Positions 1 to 6,549 of a stretch of 6,831 nucleotides of DNA are shown here, one piece after another. Under the pieces are notes generated by a model. The model saw only the letters and a list, made by a program, of their open reading frames with translations. It was not told the origin of the DNA and searched no databases. The translations under genes were made by a program, and so were the position numbers. Source of the DNA: Salinibacterium sp. (GTDB lineage Bacteria > Actinomycetota > Actinomycetes > Actinomycetales > Microbacteriaceae); the NCBI GenBank assembly GCA_004297555.1, contig SCSV01000112.1, forward strand, positions 1-6,831. Reading direction: 5' to 3'. Position 1 is the first letter of the stretch, and every line of letters begins with the position of its first letter.

Positions 1-474
1 GTCGAGCGCATCCACATCGACCGGCGGTTTCGCCTCGGGCTGAGAGAGCTCGAAGTCGCCCCCTTTCGCAGCTGGCTCATGTGGACCTTTGTCGCATTCG
101 AGCGTTACCAGAAGCACTCGATTCCGACGTTCTTGGCGATGCTCGTTCTCGCTGCAATCGGCATCGCCGGGGTCGTGTTCGCTCCGATCGCCTGGTTCGT
201 GTTCGGGATGCCCGTCTGGGTCGTTCTGGGCAGTGCGGCATTGCCGATCGCGACGAGCGCCTTCGCCGGCCAGAGCTGGCGATTGTTGGCCTGGGCAGGC
301 TACCTCGGCGCGCTCTTGCTACCCGTCGCGATTCTTCAAGTGGCCGCGTATCTGCCCTACGCTGCGATCGAGAACCTCGTGTGGTTCTTCGTCGACTGGT
401 TGCCGCACCGCAACGGTTCACCCACGATCGGCCCGGTTGACGCGAAGAACCTCAAGCGGGCTTCGGCGTCCTGA
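1..474 (+). CDS. C-terminal part of an unrecognised multi-pass membrane protein (5' end outside window)
   Basis: The frame is open from base 1 to the TGA at 472-474 (157 residues visible). No stop or convincing start precedes the first ATG at 79, and that ATG lacks a Shine-Dalgarno sequence, so I read this as the 3' end of a longer gene. The visible part begins with a basic, charged stretch (residues 1-25). Hydrophobic segments follow at about residues 43-61, 63-85 and 94-113, with an aromatic, weakly hydrophobic stretch at 115-134. The tail after residue 135 is polar and ends in a basic, Ser/Ala-rich segment. It is therefore probably an integral cytoplasmic-membrane protein. I recognise no family motif and assign no function. 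It converges on the small minus-strand gene ending at 546, with 71 bp between them and no clear terminator there. A separate 131-residue protein starting at 79 is possible but less likely. Confidence 0.7.
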   Translation, partial: VERIHIDRRFRLGLRELEVAPFRSWLMWTFVAFERYQKHSIPTFLAMLVLAAIGIAGVVFAPIAWFVFGMPVWVVLGSAALPIATSAFAGQSWRLLAWAGYLGALLLPVAILQVAAYLPYAAIENLVWFFVDWLPHRNGSPTIGPVDAKNLKRASAS

Positions 475-545
475 AGTTCGCGAGTCTCACGACCACAGCA
501 CCCAGCGGTCCCGCCACAGTCCGCTCACCTCTGGCCACCCGCGGG

Positions 546-788
546 CTACCGCGGTCGCGGTTTCGGCGCCGGCGGCACTTCCTTTGCCGCGATGACGCGG
601 TCGAGCGGCACACTTTCCAGGCCGCGCTTGGTGTCGATCACGGCGTGACTCTCGTTGACGGAGCGAAGCGGGCCCAGGGCATCCGTCGCTCTGCCGTCGT
701 CAATGAGGTAGCGCACGACGACGCGCGTGCCGATCGGAGTAGCGAGCAGATCGATCGCGGGGCTCGGCTCGCGGGCGCCGGTCACCAC
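546..788 (-). CDS. Small SH3-like domain protein, Rv0428c N-terminal-domain type
   Basis: This is an 80-residue protein. A GTG start at 788-786 is followed by a second GTG at 785-783, which overlaps the SDR stop codon as GTGA; either could be used, and coupling to the upstream gene is likely. The core (about residues 20-68) is beta-rich, with GTRVVVRYLI, then DGRATDALGPL, then an ESHAVIDT strand, then LESVPLDRVIAAKEV. This pattern resembles the small SH3-like barrel found at the N-terminus of actinobacterial Rv0428c-type GNAT acetyltransferases. No acetyltransferase domain follows, so it would be a stand-alone version. The tail is Pro/Lys/Arg-rich (PPAPKPRPR). A binding or adaptor role is conceivable, but no substrate can be inferred. 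The reading frame is well supported by its overlap with the upstream gene and by its codon use. The domain assignment is from memory of the pattern and is moderate only. Confidence 0.75.
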   Translation of the reverse strand: MVTGAREPSPAIDLLATPIGTRVVVRYLIDDGRATDALGPLRSVNESHAVIDTKRGLESVPLDRVIAAKEVPPAPKPRPR

Positions 789-2260
789 GACCCCGGGCGG
801 TAGTCCTTGAGAAAGACGCCGAACAAGTCTTCGCCCGCCTCGCCGCGCACGATTGGGTCATAGACACGCGCCGCCCCGTCAACGAGGTCGAGCGGGGCGT
901 GGAAGCCCTCCTCGGCGAGCCGCACCTTGGTCGGGTGCGGGCGCTCGTCGGTGATCCAGCCGGTGTCGACGCTTGTCATCAGGATGCCGTCGGTTTCGAA
1001 CATCTCGCGCGCGCTCGTGCGCGTGAGCATGTTCACCGCGGCCTTCGCCATGTTGGTGTGCGGATGCCCGGGGCCCTTGTAACCGCGCCCGAACACGCCC
1101 TCCATCGCGCTCACATTGACGACGTACTTGCGCCGGGCTTCAGATGCTGCCATCGAGGGGCGCAGCCGGGACACCAGGATGAACGGGGCCGTCGTGTTGG
1201 CGAGCTGCACCTCGAGCATCTCGAGTGGGTCGACCTCGTGCACGGTCTGCGTCCACGAGTTGATCTCGTGCAGATCGGGCACGAGCCCGCCCGCGTCGAT
1301 CGCTGTGCCGGCGGCCAGGCGCTCCAGGGAGCTCGACCCGGCGGTCATCGCGAGTTCGGTGAGCTCCTCGGCCTTGGCCGCGGCGGCCGCGAGAATCGGG
1401 TGGGCGCTCACCGACTGGGCGAGGGCGAGTGGATGCGGATCGTTGGTGTGCCCGAAAGTCACGAGCTCCGGCAGCGGGCCGTCGGGCAGCGGGGCGAGCT
1501 CGCCGTCGACGAGCGGCTGGTACGCGCCCGGCGAGCGCCGCACGGTCTGTGTCGCGTTGTTGATGAGGATGTCAAGCGGTCCCTGTGCCGCGACATCGTC
1601 GGCCAGCCCGATCACTTGCGCCGGGTCGCGCAAATCGATGCCGACCACTTTGAGCCGGTCGATCCATTCCGCGGAGTCGGGCAGGCTCGTGAACCGGCGC
1701 ACCGCATCGCGGGGAAAGCGGGTCGTGATCGTGGTGTGTGCGCCATCCCGCAGCAGCCTGAGCGCGATGTACATGCCGATCTTGGCGCGACCGCCGGTGA
1801 GCAGTGCGCGCTTGCCGGTGAGGTCGGTGCGGGCATCCCGTTTCGCATGGTTCGTCGCTGCGCAGTCGGGGCAGAGCTGATGGTAGAAGGCGTCGACCAG
1901 GGTGTAGGGCTGCTTGCAGATGTAGCAGGCGCGCGCCTTGATCAGGGTGCCGGCGGTCGGCGCGGTGGTGCGAGTGGATATCGGGATGCCCCGAGTCTCG
2001 TCATCGATGCGATCGGGCGCACCCGTGGCCGTCGCCGCGATCACGTTGCGATCTGCCTCCGCGATGCCCGCGCGCTTCTCGAGCCGTCGCTCCTTCTTGA
2101 CCGACTTGAACATCTTCGCGGTCGCCCGGCGCACTGTGACGAAGTCGGGATGGTCCTGGTCGACCTCGGCCATCTGGGCGAGCACGCGGAGGGTGACTTC
2201 GAGCTCGGCGGGGTCGATGCCGCCCGGCGCTTCGGCTGGCTCGGTGGGCTCTGAGGTCAC
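782..2260 (-). CDS. Zinc-ribbon-containing short-chain dehydrogenase/reductase (SDR) family protein
   Basis: It encodes 492 residues from the GTG at 2260-2258. An N-terminal helical, charged region (about 15-90) is followed by a CxxC-x14-CxxC cluster (C112, C115, C130, C133), probably a zinc ribbon. A Rossmann/SDR domain runs from about 148 to the end. It has the nucleotide-binding TGGRAKIG (155-162), the NNA motif (N234-A236) and the Ser of NVSAMEG (S384). Where SDRs carry YxxxK, this protein reads TNMAK (T402, K406), so the catalytic Tyr is absent. Between NNA and the following helix there is an insertion of roughly 90 residues (about 242-340), and the chain is about twice the usual SDR length. 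Reductase activity is therefore uncertain; it may be NAD(P)-binding only. I chose GTG 2260 because a TAGAAT -10 box sits 5 nt upstream and the residues before it (back to an ATG at 2329) are low-complexity. That ATG would give 515 residues. The gene overlaps the downstream small gene by 7 bp. Confidence 0.88.
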   Translation of the reverse strand: MTSEPTEPAEAPGGIDPAELEVTLRVLAQMAEVDQDHPDFVTVRRATAKMFKSVKKERRLEKRAGIAEADRNVIAATATGAPDRIDDETRGIPISTRTTAPTAGTLIKARACYICKQPYTLVDAFYHQLCPDCAATNHAKRDARTDLTGKRALLTGGRAKIGMYIALRLLRDGAHTTITTRFPRDAVRRFTSLPDSAEWIDRLKVVGIDLRDPAQVIGLADDVAAQGPLDILINNATQTVRRSPGAYQPLVDGELAPLPDGPLPELVTFGHTNDPHPLALAQSVSAHPILAAAAAKAEELTELAMTAGSSSLERLAAGTAIDAGGLVPDLHEINSWTQTVHEVDPLEMLEVQLANTTAPFILVSRLRPSMAASEARRKYVVNVSAMEGVFGRGYKGPGHPHTNMAKAAVNMLTRTSAREMFETDGILMTSVDTGWITDERPHPTKVRLAEEGFHAPLDLVDGAARVYDPIVRGEAGEDLFGVFLKDYRPGSW

Positions 2261-2265
2261 ACGGA

Positions 2266-2271
2266 ATTCTA
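2266..2271 (-). promoter_or_regulatory. -10 element of a probable leaderless promoter for the SDR gene
   Basis: On the minus strand TAGAAT matches the actinobacterial -10 consensus TAnnnT. Its last T is followed by TCCGT and then the GTG start at 2260, which puts the expected transcription start at or next to the G of GTG. No Shine-Dalgarno sequence is visible. No good -35 is seen at 16-18 nt spacing. Leaderless initiation is common in actinobacteria, so the arrangement is plausible but inferred. Confidence 0.45.
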
Positions 2272-2311
2272 CGTCGCGCTCGGTTCGCGTTCGCCCGCCC
2301 GCCGCACGGGG

Positions 2312-2317
2312 TACCGT
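2312..2317 (+). promoter_or_regulatory. Possible -10 element for the methyltransferase-helicase operon
   Basis: TACCGT fits TAnnnT and would place the transcript start at about 2324-2325, 3-4 nt before the ATG at 2328, giving a near-leaderless mRNA. A weak -35 candidate, TTCGCC (2290-2295), lies 16 nt upstream. There is no Shine-Dalgarno sequence ahead of the ATG. The match is weak and rests on position only. Confidence 0.25.
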
Positions 2318-2327
2318 GGGCTCAGCC

Positions 2328-3167
2328 ATGACTGATTCCGAAGCCGCTCTCGTCGCACGCTTGCGCGCGGCAGGATGCGTGTTCGCGGAGCAGGAGGCCG
2401 CGCTGCTGCTCGCGGCCGACCCCGCCGAACTCGAAACGATGGTGCGGCGGCGCGTCGCGGGCGAGCCGCTCGAGCACGTTCTGGGCTGGGTCGAGTTCTT
2501 CGGTCGCCGTGTCGCGATCGGTCCGGGGGTGTTCGTCCCGCGGCCCCGCACCGAGTTTCTGGTGCGGGAGGTCGCCGCCCGGTCCGGCCCCGGCGCGGTC
2601 GTTCTCGACCTGTGCTGCGGTTCGGGTGCCGTCGGACTCGCGCTCGCGGATGCAATCGGCGCCGCCGAGTTGCACAGCACCGACCTCGACCCGGCCGCGG
2701 TCGCTTGCGCGCGTGAAGATGTCCTGAACTCGCCGAGTCTCCCGAACCAGGAGAGCCCCGCGACCGCACCGAAGCACGCGAGGTCAGCGATCGCGCCGAG
2801 CCGCCACGTTTACCAAGGTGACCTCTTCGAGCCGCTCCCGAACAAGCTCCAAGGCCGCGTGGACATCCTGATCGCGATCACGCCCTACGTGCCGCACGAC
2901 GACATCGACCTGCTGCCCCGCGAGGCGCGACTGCACGAGCCGCTGAGCACTCTCGACGGCGGAGCCGACGGCCTTGATCTGCTGCGGCGCGTGTTGCGCG
3001 AGGCAGGACGTTGGCTCGCCCCCACCGGTCTTCTCGCTACCGAAGTGAGCGAGCAGCAGGCCGCGACTGTCATGCACCTCGCAGCCGCCGAGGGCCTCCT
3101 TGCCGAGGTCATCCGCGATGAAGAGGCGGATGCGACGGTCGTGATCGCCCGCCCCGGCTACGGTTAG
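2328..3167 (+). CDS. PrmC/HemK-related putative protein N5-glutamine methyltransferase
   Basis: This 279-residue protein is a SAM-dependent class I methyltransferase related to PrmC/HemK, which methylates the GGQ glutamine of release factors. Residues 1-45 form the helical N-terminal domain. The PrmC-type linker EPLEHVLGWVEFFGRRV (46-62) and VFVPRPRTEFLV (68-79) follow. SAM motif I is LDLCCGSGAVGLAL (93-106), the acidic motif II is at about 117-121 (STDLD), and GDLFEPLP (164-171) precedes motif IV. Motif IV, NPPY in true PrmC, reads ITPY here (184-187), so the catalytic Asn is replaced by Ile. The downstream HEPLSTLDGGADGL (203-216) is normal for the family. A polar insert (about 134-160) lies between motif II and GDLFEP. 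It resembles the actinobacterial PrmC-related paralogue group rather than the PrmC encoded next to prfA. ATG 2328 is chosen by homology-like length; an in-frame GTG at 2316 is the alternative. The helicase gene follows after 3 nt, so the two are probably co-transcribed. Confidence 0.9.
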   Translation: MTDSEAALVARLRAAGCVFAEQEAALLLAADPAELETMVRRRVAGEPLEHVLGWVEFFGRRVAIGPGVFVPRPRTEFLVREVAARSGPGAVVLDLCCGSGAVGLALADAIGAAELHSTDLDPAAVACAREDVLNSPSLPNQESPATAPKHARSAIAPSRHVYQGDLFEPLPNKLQGRVDILIAITPYVPHDDIDLLPREARLHEPLSTLDGGADGLDLLRRVLREAGRWLAPTGLLATEVSEQQAATVMHLAAAEGLLAEVIRDEEADATVVIARPGYG

Positions 3168-3170
3168 CGG

Positions 3171-5708
3171 GTGGCAGCCCTTCTCGACCTCGCGCCGAGC
3201 CCGTTCGAGGCCGATGCCGCCTACACCGCCTTCACCGAGTGGAGCGAGTCGCAAGGCCTCACGCTCTACCCGGCGCAAGACGAAGCCCTCATCGAAATTG
3301 TCTCCGGCGCGAACGTGATTCTGTCCACGCCGACCGGCACGGGCAAATCGCTCGTCGCGGTCGCCGCGCACTTCACCGCCCTCGCGCAAGGCCAGCGCAG
3401 CTTCTACACCGCGCCAATCAAAGCGCTCGTGAGCGAGAAGTTCTTCGCCCTCGTCGACATTTTCGGCGCACACAACGTCGGCATGGTCACCGGCGATTCG
3501 AGCGTGAATGCGGATGCCCCGATCATCTGCTGCACAGCCGAGATCGTCGCGAACCTCGCTCTGCGCCGCGGGGAGGATGCGCCGCTCGGCCAAGTGGTCA
3601 TGGACGAGTTCCACTTCTACGCCGACCCCGATCGCGGCTGGGCCTGGCAAGTGCCGCTGTTGACGCTGCCGGGCCTGCAGTTCATCCTGATGTCCGCGAC
3701 CCTCGGCGACATGTCGTCGATCGCTGCCGACCTGAGCAAGCGCACCGGGCGCGAGACGAGCCTCATCACCGGCGTCGACCGGCCAGTGCCGCTGCACTAC
3801 TCCTACGCGCTGACACCCGTGCACGAGACTGTCGAAGATCTCCTGAACACTGGCCAATCGCCGATCTACATCGTGCACTTCTCCCAAGCCGCCGCGCTCG
3901 AACGCGCACAAGCCCTCACGAGCGTCAAGGTCATCGGCCGCGAGCAACGCGACGAGATTGCGGATGCGATCGGCGACTTTCGCTTCACCACCGGCTTCGG
4001 GCAGACCCTGAGCCGGTTAGTGCGCTCGGGCATCGGCGTGCACCACGCGGGCATGCTGCCCAAGTACCGCCGCCTCGTCGAGCAACTCGCGCAACGCGGC
4101 CTGCTGCGCGTGATCTGCGGCACCGACACACTCGGTGTCGGCATCAACGTGCCGATCCGCACCGTGCTCCTGACCGCTCTGACCAAGTTCGATGGAACCC
4201 GGATGCGCCAGCTCAGCGCCCGCGAATTCCACCAGATCGCGGGCCGGGCCGGTCGTGCCGGCTATGACACCGCCGGCACCGTCGTCGCCCAGGCGCCCGA
4301 GCACGAGGCGGAGAATGCGAGACTCGTCGCGAAAGCGGGCGACGACGTCAAGAAGCTGCGGCGAATCGTGCGCAAGAAGCCGCCCGAGGGCTTCGTCTCC
4401 TGGAGCGAGAACAGCTTCAACCGACTCATCGCCGCCGAGCCGGAGACGCTCACTTCGAGCATGCAGGTGAGCCACTCGATGATTCTGAACGTGATCGCCA
4501 GGGGAGGCGACGCCTTCTCGATCATGCGCGACCTCATTTTCGAGAGCAACGAGCCCTGGGTCGCCAAGCTCGACCACGCCCGGCGCGCGCTCTCGATCTA
4601 CCGCACGCTCCGTACCGCCGGCGTCGTGACCCAGATCGACGGTCGAATCACGCTCACGATCGACTTGCAGCCGAATTTCGCCCTCAACCAGCCGCTCTCG
4701 CCGTTCGCGCTCGCAGTGTTCGAGCTGCTCGATCCGGAGTCGCCCAGCTATTCACTCGACATGATGTCGGTGCTCGAAGCCACCCTCGATGATCCCCGCC
4801 CGGTGCTCGTGCAGCAGCAGTTCATCGCGCGCGGCGAGGCGGTCGCCGCGATGAAGGCCGAGGGCATCGAGTTCGATGCGCGCATGGAGCTGCTCGAAAA
4901 TGTCAGTTGGCCCAAGCCGCTCGAAGAACTACTGACCGCCGCCTTCGAGACCTACAGCGCCTCGCAGCCCTGGATCGGCGACTTCGCGCTCAGCCCGAAG
5001 ACGGTTGTGCGCGACATGTTCGAGCGGGCGATGACCTTCTCCGATTTCATCAGCTACTACAAGCTCGCCCGCAGCGAGGGCCTCGTGCTGCGCTACCTTT
5101 CCGATGCCTACCGCGCCGCCCGCCAGACCATCCCCGACGAAGCGAAAACTGAGCCGCTCCTCGACCTGATCGAGTGGCTCGGCGAACTCGTGCGCCAGGT
5201 CGACTCGAGCCTGCTTGACGAATGGCGCGGCCGCGCTGGAGCTATGGCGACTGCATCGCAGTCGCGCGACGCCAGCGCCGACGAAGCTTTGCTTCGTCGG
5301 TTTCGAGAGCAGTTTGAAACTCCCGCCGAACCCCCTTCCGTCGTCACCAACGTCCGTGCCTTTCGCGTGCTCGTGCGCAATGAGATGTTCAAGCGGGTCA
5401 CTCTCGCGGCGGTCGAGAATTGGGAAGCGCTGGGCGAGCTCGACGACGGTTTCAGCGCCGATAACTGGGCCGATGCGATGGACGCCTACTTCGACGAGCA
5501 CGAGAGGCTCGGAACCGGCGCGGATGCGCGCGGCCCGGCAATGATCAGTGTCACCGAGGGCGCCGAACAGTGGACTGTGCGGCAGATCTTCGACGACCCC
5601 GCGGGCGATCACGATTGGGGCATCAGCGCCACGATCGACCTGGCCGAGTGCGCCGAGCGAGGGAGCGCGGTCGTGCGCGTGACCGCGGTCAACCGCCTCG
5701 ACTTCTGA
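3171..5708 (+). CDS. Ski2/Mtr4-like DExH-box helicase with DUF3516-type C-terminal domain
   Basis: This 845-residue SF2 helicase is probably an ATP-dependent RNA helicase. Motifs in order are: Q-like YPAQDEAL (33-40), Walker A TPTGTGKS (53-60), Ia TAPIKAL (80-86), TGDSSV (107-112), Walker B MDEFH (144-148), III MSATLGD (174-180), IV-like IYIVHFS (232-238), GVHHAGMLPKYR (289-300), V GTDTLGVGINVP (317-328) and VI HQIAGRAGRAGYD (354-366). All catalytic residues seem intact. The DEFH box and HHAGMLPKYR place it with Ski2-like enzymes. The C-terminal half (about 400-845) matches the actinobacterial DUF3516 helicase type, including NVRAFRVLVRNEMFKRV (727-743) and DHDWGISATIDLA (813-825). The GTG start lies 3 nt after the methyltransferase stop with only a weak ribosome site, so translation is probably coupled. 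Residues 691-725 are a variable linker, encoded partly by two perfect hairpins (see 5247-5300). An RNA turnover or processing role is inferred from the superfamily. Confidence 0.93.
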   Translation: MAALLDLAPSPFEADAAYTAFTEWSESQGLTLYPAQDEALIEIVSGANVILSTPTGTGKSLVAVAAHFTALAQGQRSFYTAPIKALVSEKFFALVDIFGAHNVGMVTGDSSVNADAPIICCTAEIVANLALRRGEDAPLGQVVMDEFHFYADPDRGWAWQVPLLTLPGLQFILMSATLGDMSSIAADLSKRTGRETSLITGVDRPVPLHYSYALTPVHETVEDLLNTGQSPIYIVHFSQAAALERAQALTSVKVIGREQRDEIADAIGDFRFTTGFGQTLSRLVRSGIGVHHAGMLPKYRRLVEQLAQRGLLRVICGTDTLGVGINVPIRTVLLTALTKFDGTRMRQLSAREFHQIAGRAGRAGYDTAGTVVAQAPEHEAENARLVAKAGDDVKKLRRIVRKKPPEGFVSWSENSFNRLIAAEPETLTSSMQVSHSMILNVIARGGDAFSIMRDLIFESNEPWVAKLDHARRALSIYRTLRTAGVVTQIDGRITLTIDLQPNFALNQPLSPFALAVFELLDPESPSYSLDMMSVLEATLDDPRPVLVQQQFIARGEAVAAMKAEGIEFDARMELLENVSWPKPLEELLTAAFETYSASQPWIGDFALSPKTVVRDMFERAMTFSDFISYYKLARSEGLVLRYLSDAYRAARQTIPDEAKTEPLLDLIEWLGELVRQVDSSLLDEWRGRAGAMATASQSRDASADEALLRRFREQFETPAEPPSVVTNVRAFRVLVRNEMFKRVTLAAVENWEALGELDDGFSADNWADAMDAYFDEHERLGTGADARGPAMISVTEGAEQWTVRQIFDDPAGDHDWGISATIDLAECAERGSAVVRVTAVNRLDF
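5247..5265. repeat. Perfect 8-bp inverted repeat inside the helicase gene
   Basis: Arms GCGACTGC (5247-5254) and GCAGTCGC (5258-5265) are separated by ATC. It encodes part of a Ser/Ala-rich linker (residues 693-699). Together with the hairpin 12 nt downstream it forms a tandem pair of perfect stem-loops, which is unusual within coding sequence. Confidence 0.7.
5278..5300. repeat. Perfect 10-bp inverted repeat inside the helicase gene
   Basis: Arms CCGACGAAGC (5278-5287) and GCTTCGTCGG (5291-5300) flank a TTT loop. It is followed by TTTCGAG, which is too short a T-run for a convincing terminator. It encodes residues around 703-710 (ADEALLRR) in the variable linker ahead of the conserved NVRAFRVLVRN block. 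Confidence 0.75.
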
Positions 5709-5716
5709 GCGCTCAG
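5705..5716. other. 12-bp palindrome holding both convergent stop codons
   Basis: CTGAGCGCTCAG is a perfect palindrome. It contains the TGA of the helicase (5706-5708) and, on the other strand, the TGA of the prenyltransferase (5715-5713). The genes are separated by only GCGC, so there is no room for an intergenic terminator and both transcripts must end inside the opposing gene or overlap. The palindrome itself could form only a 4-bp stem, so it is not a terminator. Confidence 0.6.
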
Positions 5717-6543
5717 GCCAGCAGTGCCCGCCCGGAGAGCGCGAGCAGCGCGACGTTGACGAGCGCCCCGACCAGGATCAGCACGAACAACAGCCGCGAA
5801 ATGCGCTGGCTGAGCACGAGAACGACGCAGCCGATCGAGATGGCGGCGCTCAGGCCGAGGCCCACGAATTGTGCGACGCCCGGGCTTGCCGCCGGTCCCA
5901 AGACGACAAGGGCGGATGCCCCCACGAGCGCCCCGGCAATGACAAGCCCCGAGGCGCGCACGCCCAGGCGGTGCGGTAGCCCGCTGACCCCGGTGGCGCG
6001 ATCCTCGTCAAGGTCGGGGAGCACGTTCGCGAAGTGGGCGGAAACCCCGAGTAGCGCGCCGGCGAGCGGCGCCCAGGCCGCCGCGAGCATCGGGGGCTGC
6101 GACGACAAGGTGACGATGAGCGGCAGGAGCCCGAAGCTGACGATGTAGGGCGCGACCGAGAGGGCCGTGCTCTTCAACACGGCGTTGTACGACCAGGCCG
6201 AGACGATGAACACGGCATGGGCGACCGTCGCCGCCCAGCCGAGCGGCAGCGTCAGAAGCACCGCGAGCCCGGCCGTGACGAAGGCCGCATTGCGCACGGT
6301 CGTCGCCGCGATGAGACCCTGCGCGACGGGTTTATCGGTGCGGCCTACAGCGCGATCCCGATCGGCGTCGATCCAGTCGTTGGAGAGTCCGACCGAGACC
6401 TGGTTGGCGAGGAAGGCCACGCCCAGTACGACGACTCGCCAGGGCTCGAGTCCCACCCCGATGCCCAAGACGACGGCGATCACCGTGACGAAGGCCGCGG
6501 GAACGGGGTGCGTGGAGAGGACCAGTGCTGCGGCTTTGGGCAC
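5713..6543 (-). CDS. UbiA-family prenyltransferase
   Basis: From GTG 6543-6541 this is a 276-residue polytopic membrane protein, a normal length for the UbiA superfamily. These Mg2+-dependent enzymes transfer prenyl chains to aromatic or other acceptors in the membrane. The first Asp-rich motif is NDWIDADRD (residues 55-63), followed by the basic RTDKPVAQG (68-76) that binds diphosphate. YNAVLK (119-124) is the usual mid-protein motif. The second Asp-rich motif is DLDED (177-181) in NVLPDLDEDRATG. About eight or nine hydrophobic helices are visible, and all key acidic residues are present. It lacks the NDYxD-type signature I associate with MenA, so the acceptor is unknown; menaquinone synthesis or another prenyl product cannot be decided. 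The frame stays open upstream to an ATG at 6696, but those 51 residues are Arg/Pro/Ala-rich and not membrane-like, and the -10 TACGAT placed 6 nt before GTG supports the shorter start. Confidence 0.9.
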   Translation of the reverse strand: MPKAAALVLSTHPVPAAFVTVIAVVLGIGVGLEPWRVVVLGVAFLANQVSVGLSNDWIDADRDRAVGRTDKPVAQGLIAATTVRNAAFVTAGLAVLLTLPLGWAATVAHAVFIVSAWSYNAVLKSTALSVAPYIVSFGLLPLIVTLSSQPPMLAAAWAPLAGALLGVSAHFANVLPDLDEDRATGVSGLPHRLGVRASGLVIAGALVGASALVVLGPAASPGVAQFVGLGLSAAISIGCVVLVLSQRISRLLFVLILVGALVNVALLALSGRALLA

Positions 6544-6549
6544 CCTGCC

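Noticed and set aside
539..554. CCGCGG-GCTA-CCGCGG stem-loop as terminator between the first two genes
   Set aside because: It is only 6 bp, overlaps the small gene's stop codon, has no T-run, and both arms are self-complementary CG-rich words expected at this G+C.
899..2254. Long plus-strand open frame (451 codons) antisense to the SDR gene
   Set aside because: It is a composition effect of high G+C opposite a gene with clear domain motifs. The translation is rich in Arg, Gly, His and Val without recognisable domains.
1938..2327. Upstream extension of the methyltransferase frame to 1938
   Set aside because: It lies antisense to the SDR N-terminal coding region and is low complexity; PrmC-type length fits a start at 2328.
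2330..2680. N-terminal extension of the SDR frame up to 2680
   Set aside because: It would overlap the start of the methyltransferase, and the residues are Ser/Ala/Arg/Pro-rich low complexity typical of a non-coding frame.
2784..3947. Minus-strand open frame (387 codons) across the methyltransferase-helicase junction
   Set aside because: It runs antisense to two genes with clear conserved motifs and has no motif of its own.
5278..5303. Intragenic hairpin plus TTT as a true intrinsic terminator
   Set aside because: Only three T residues follow and the conserved C-terminal helicase domain continues in frame beyond it.
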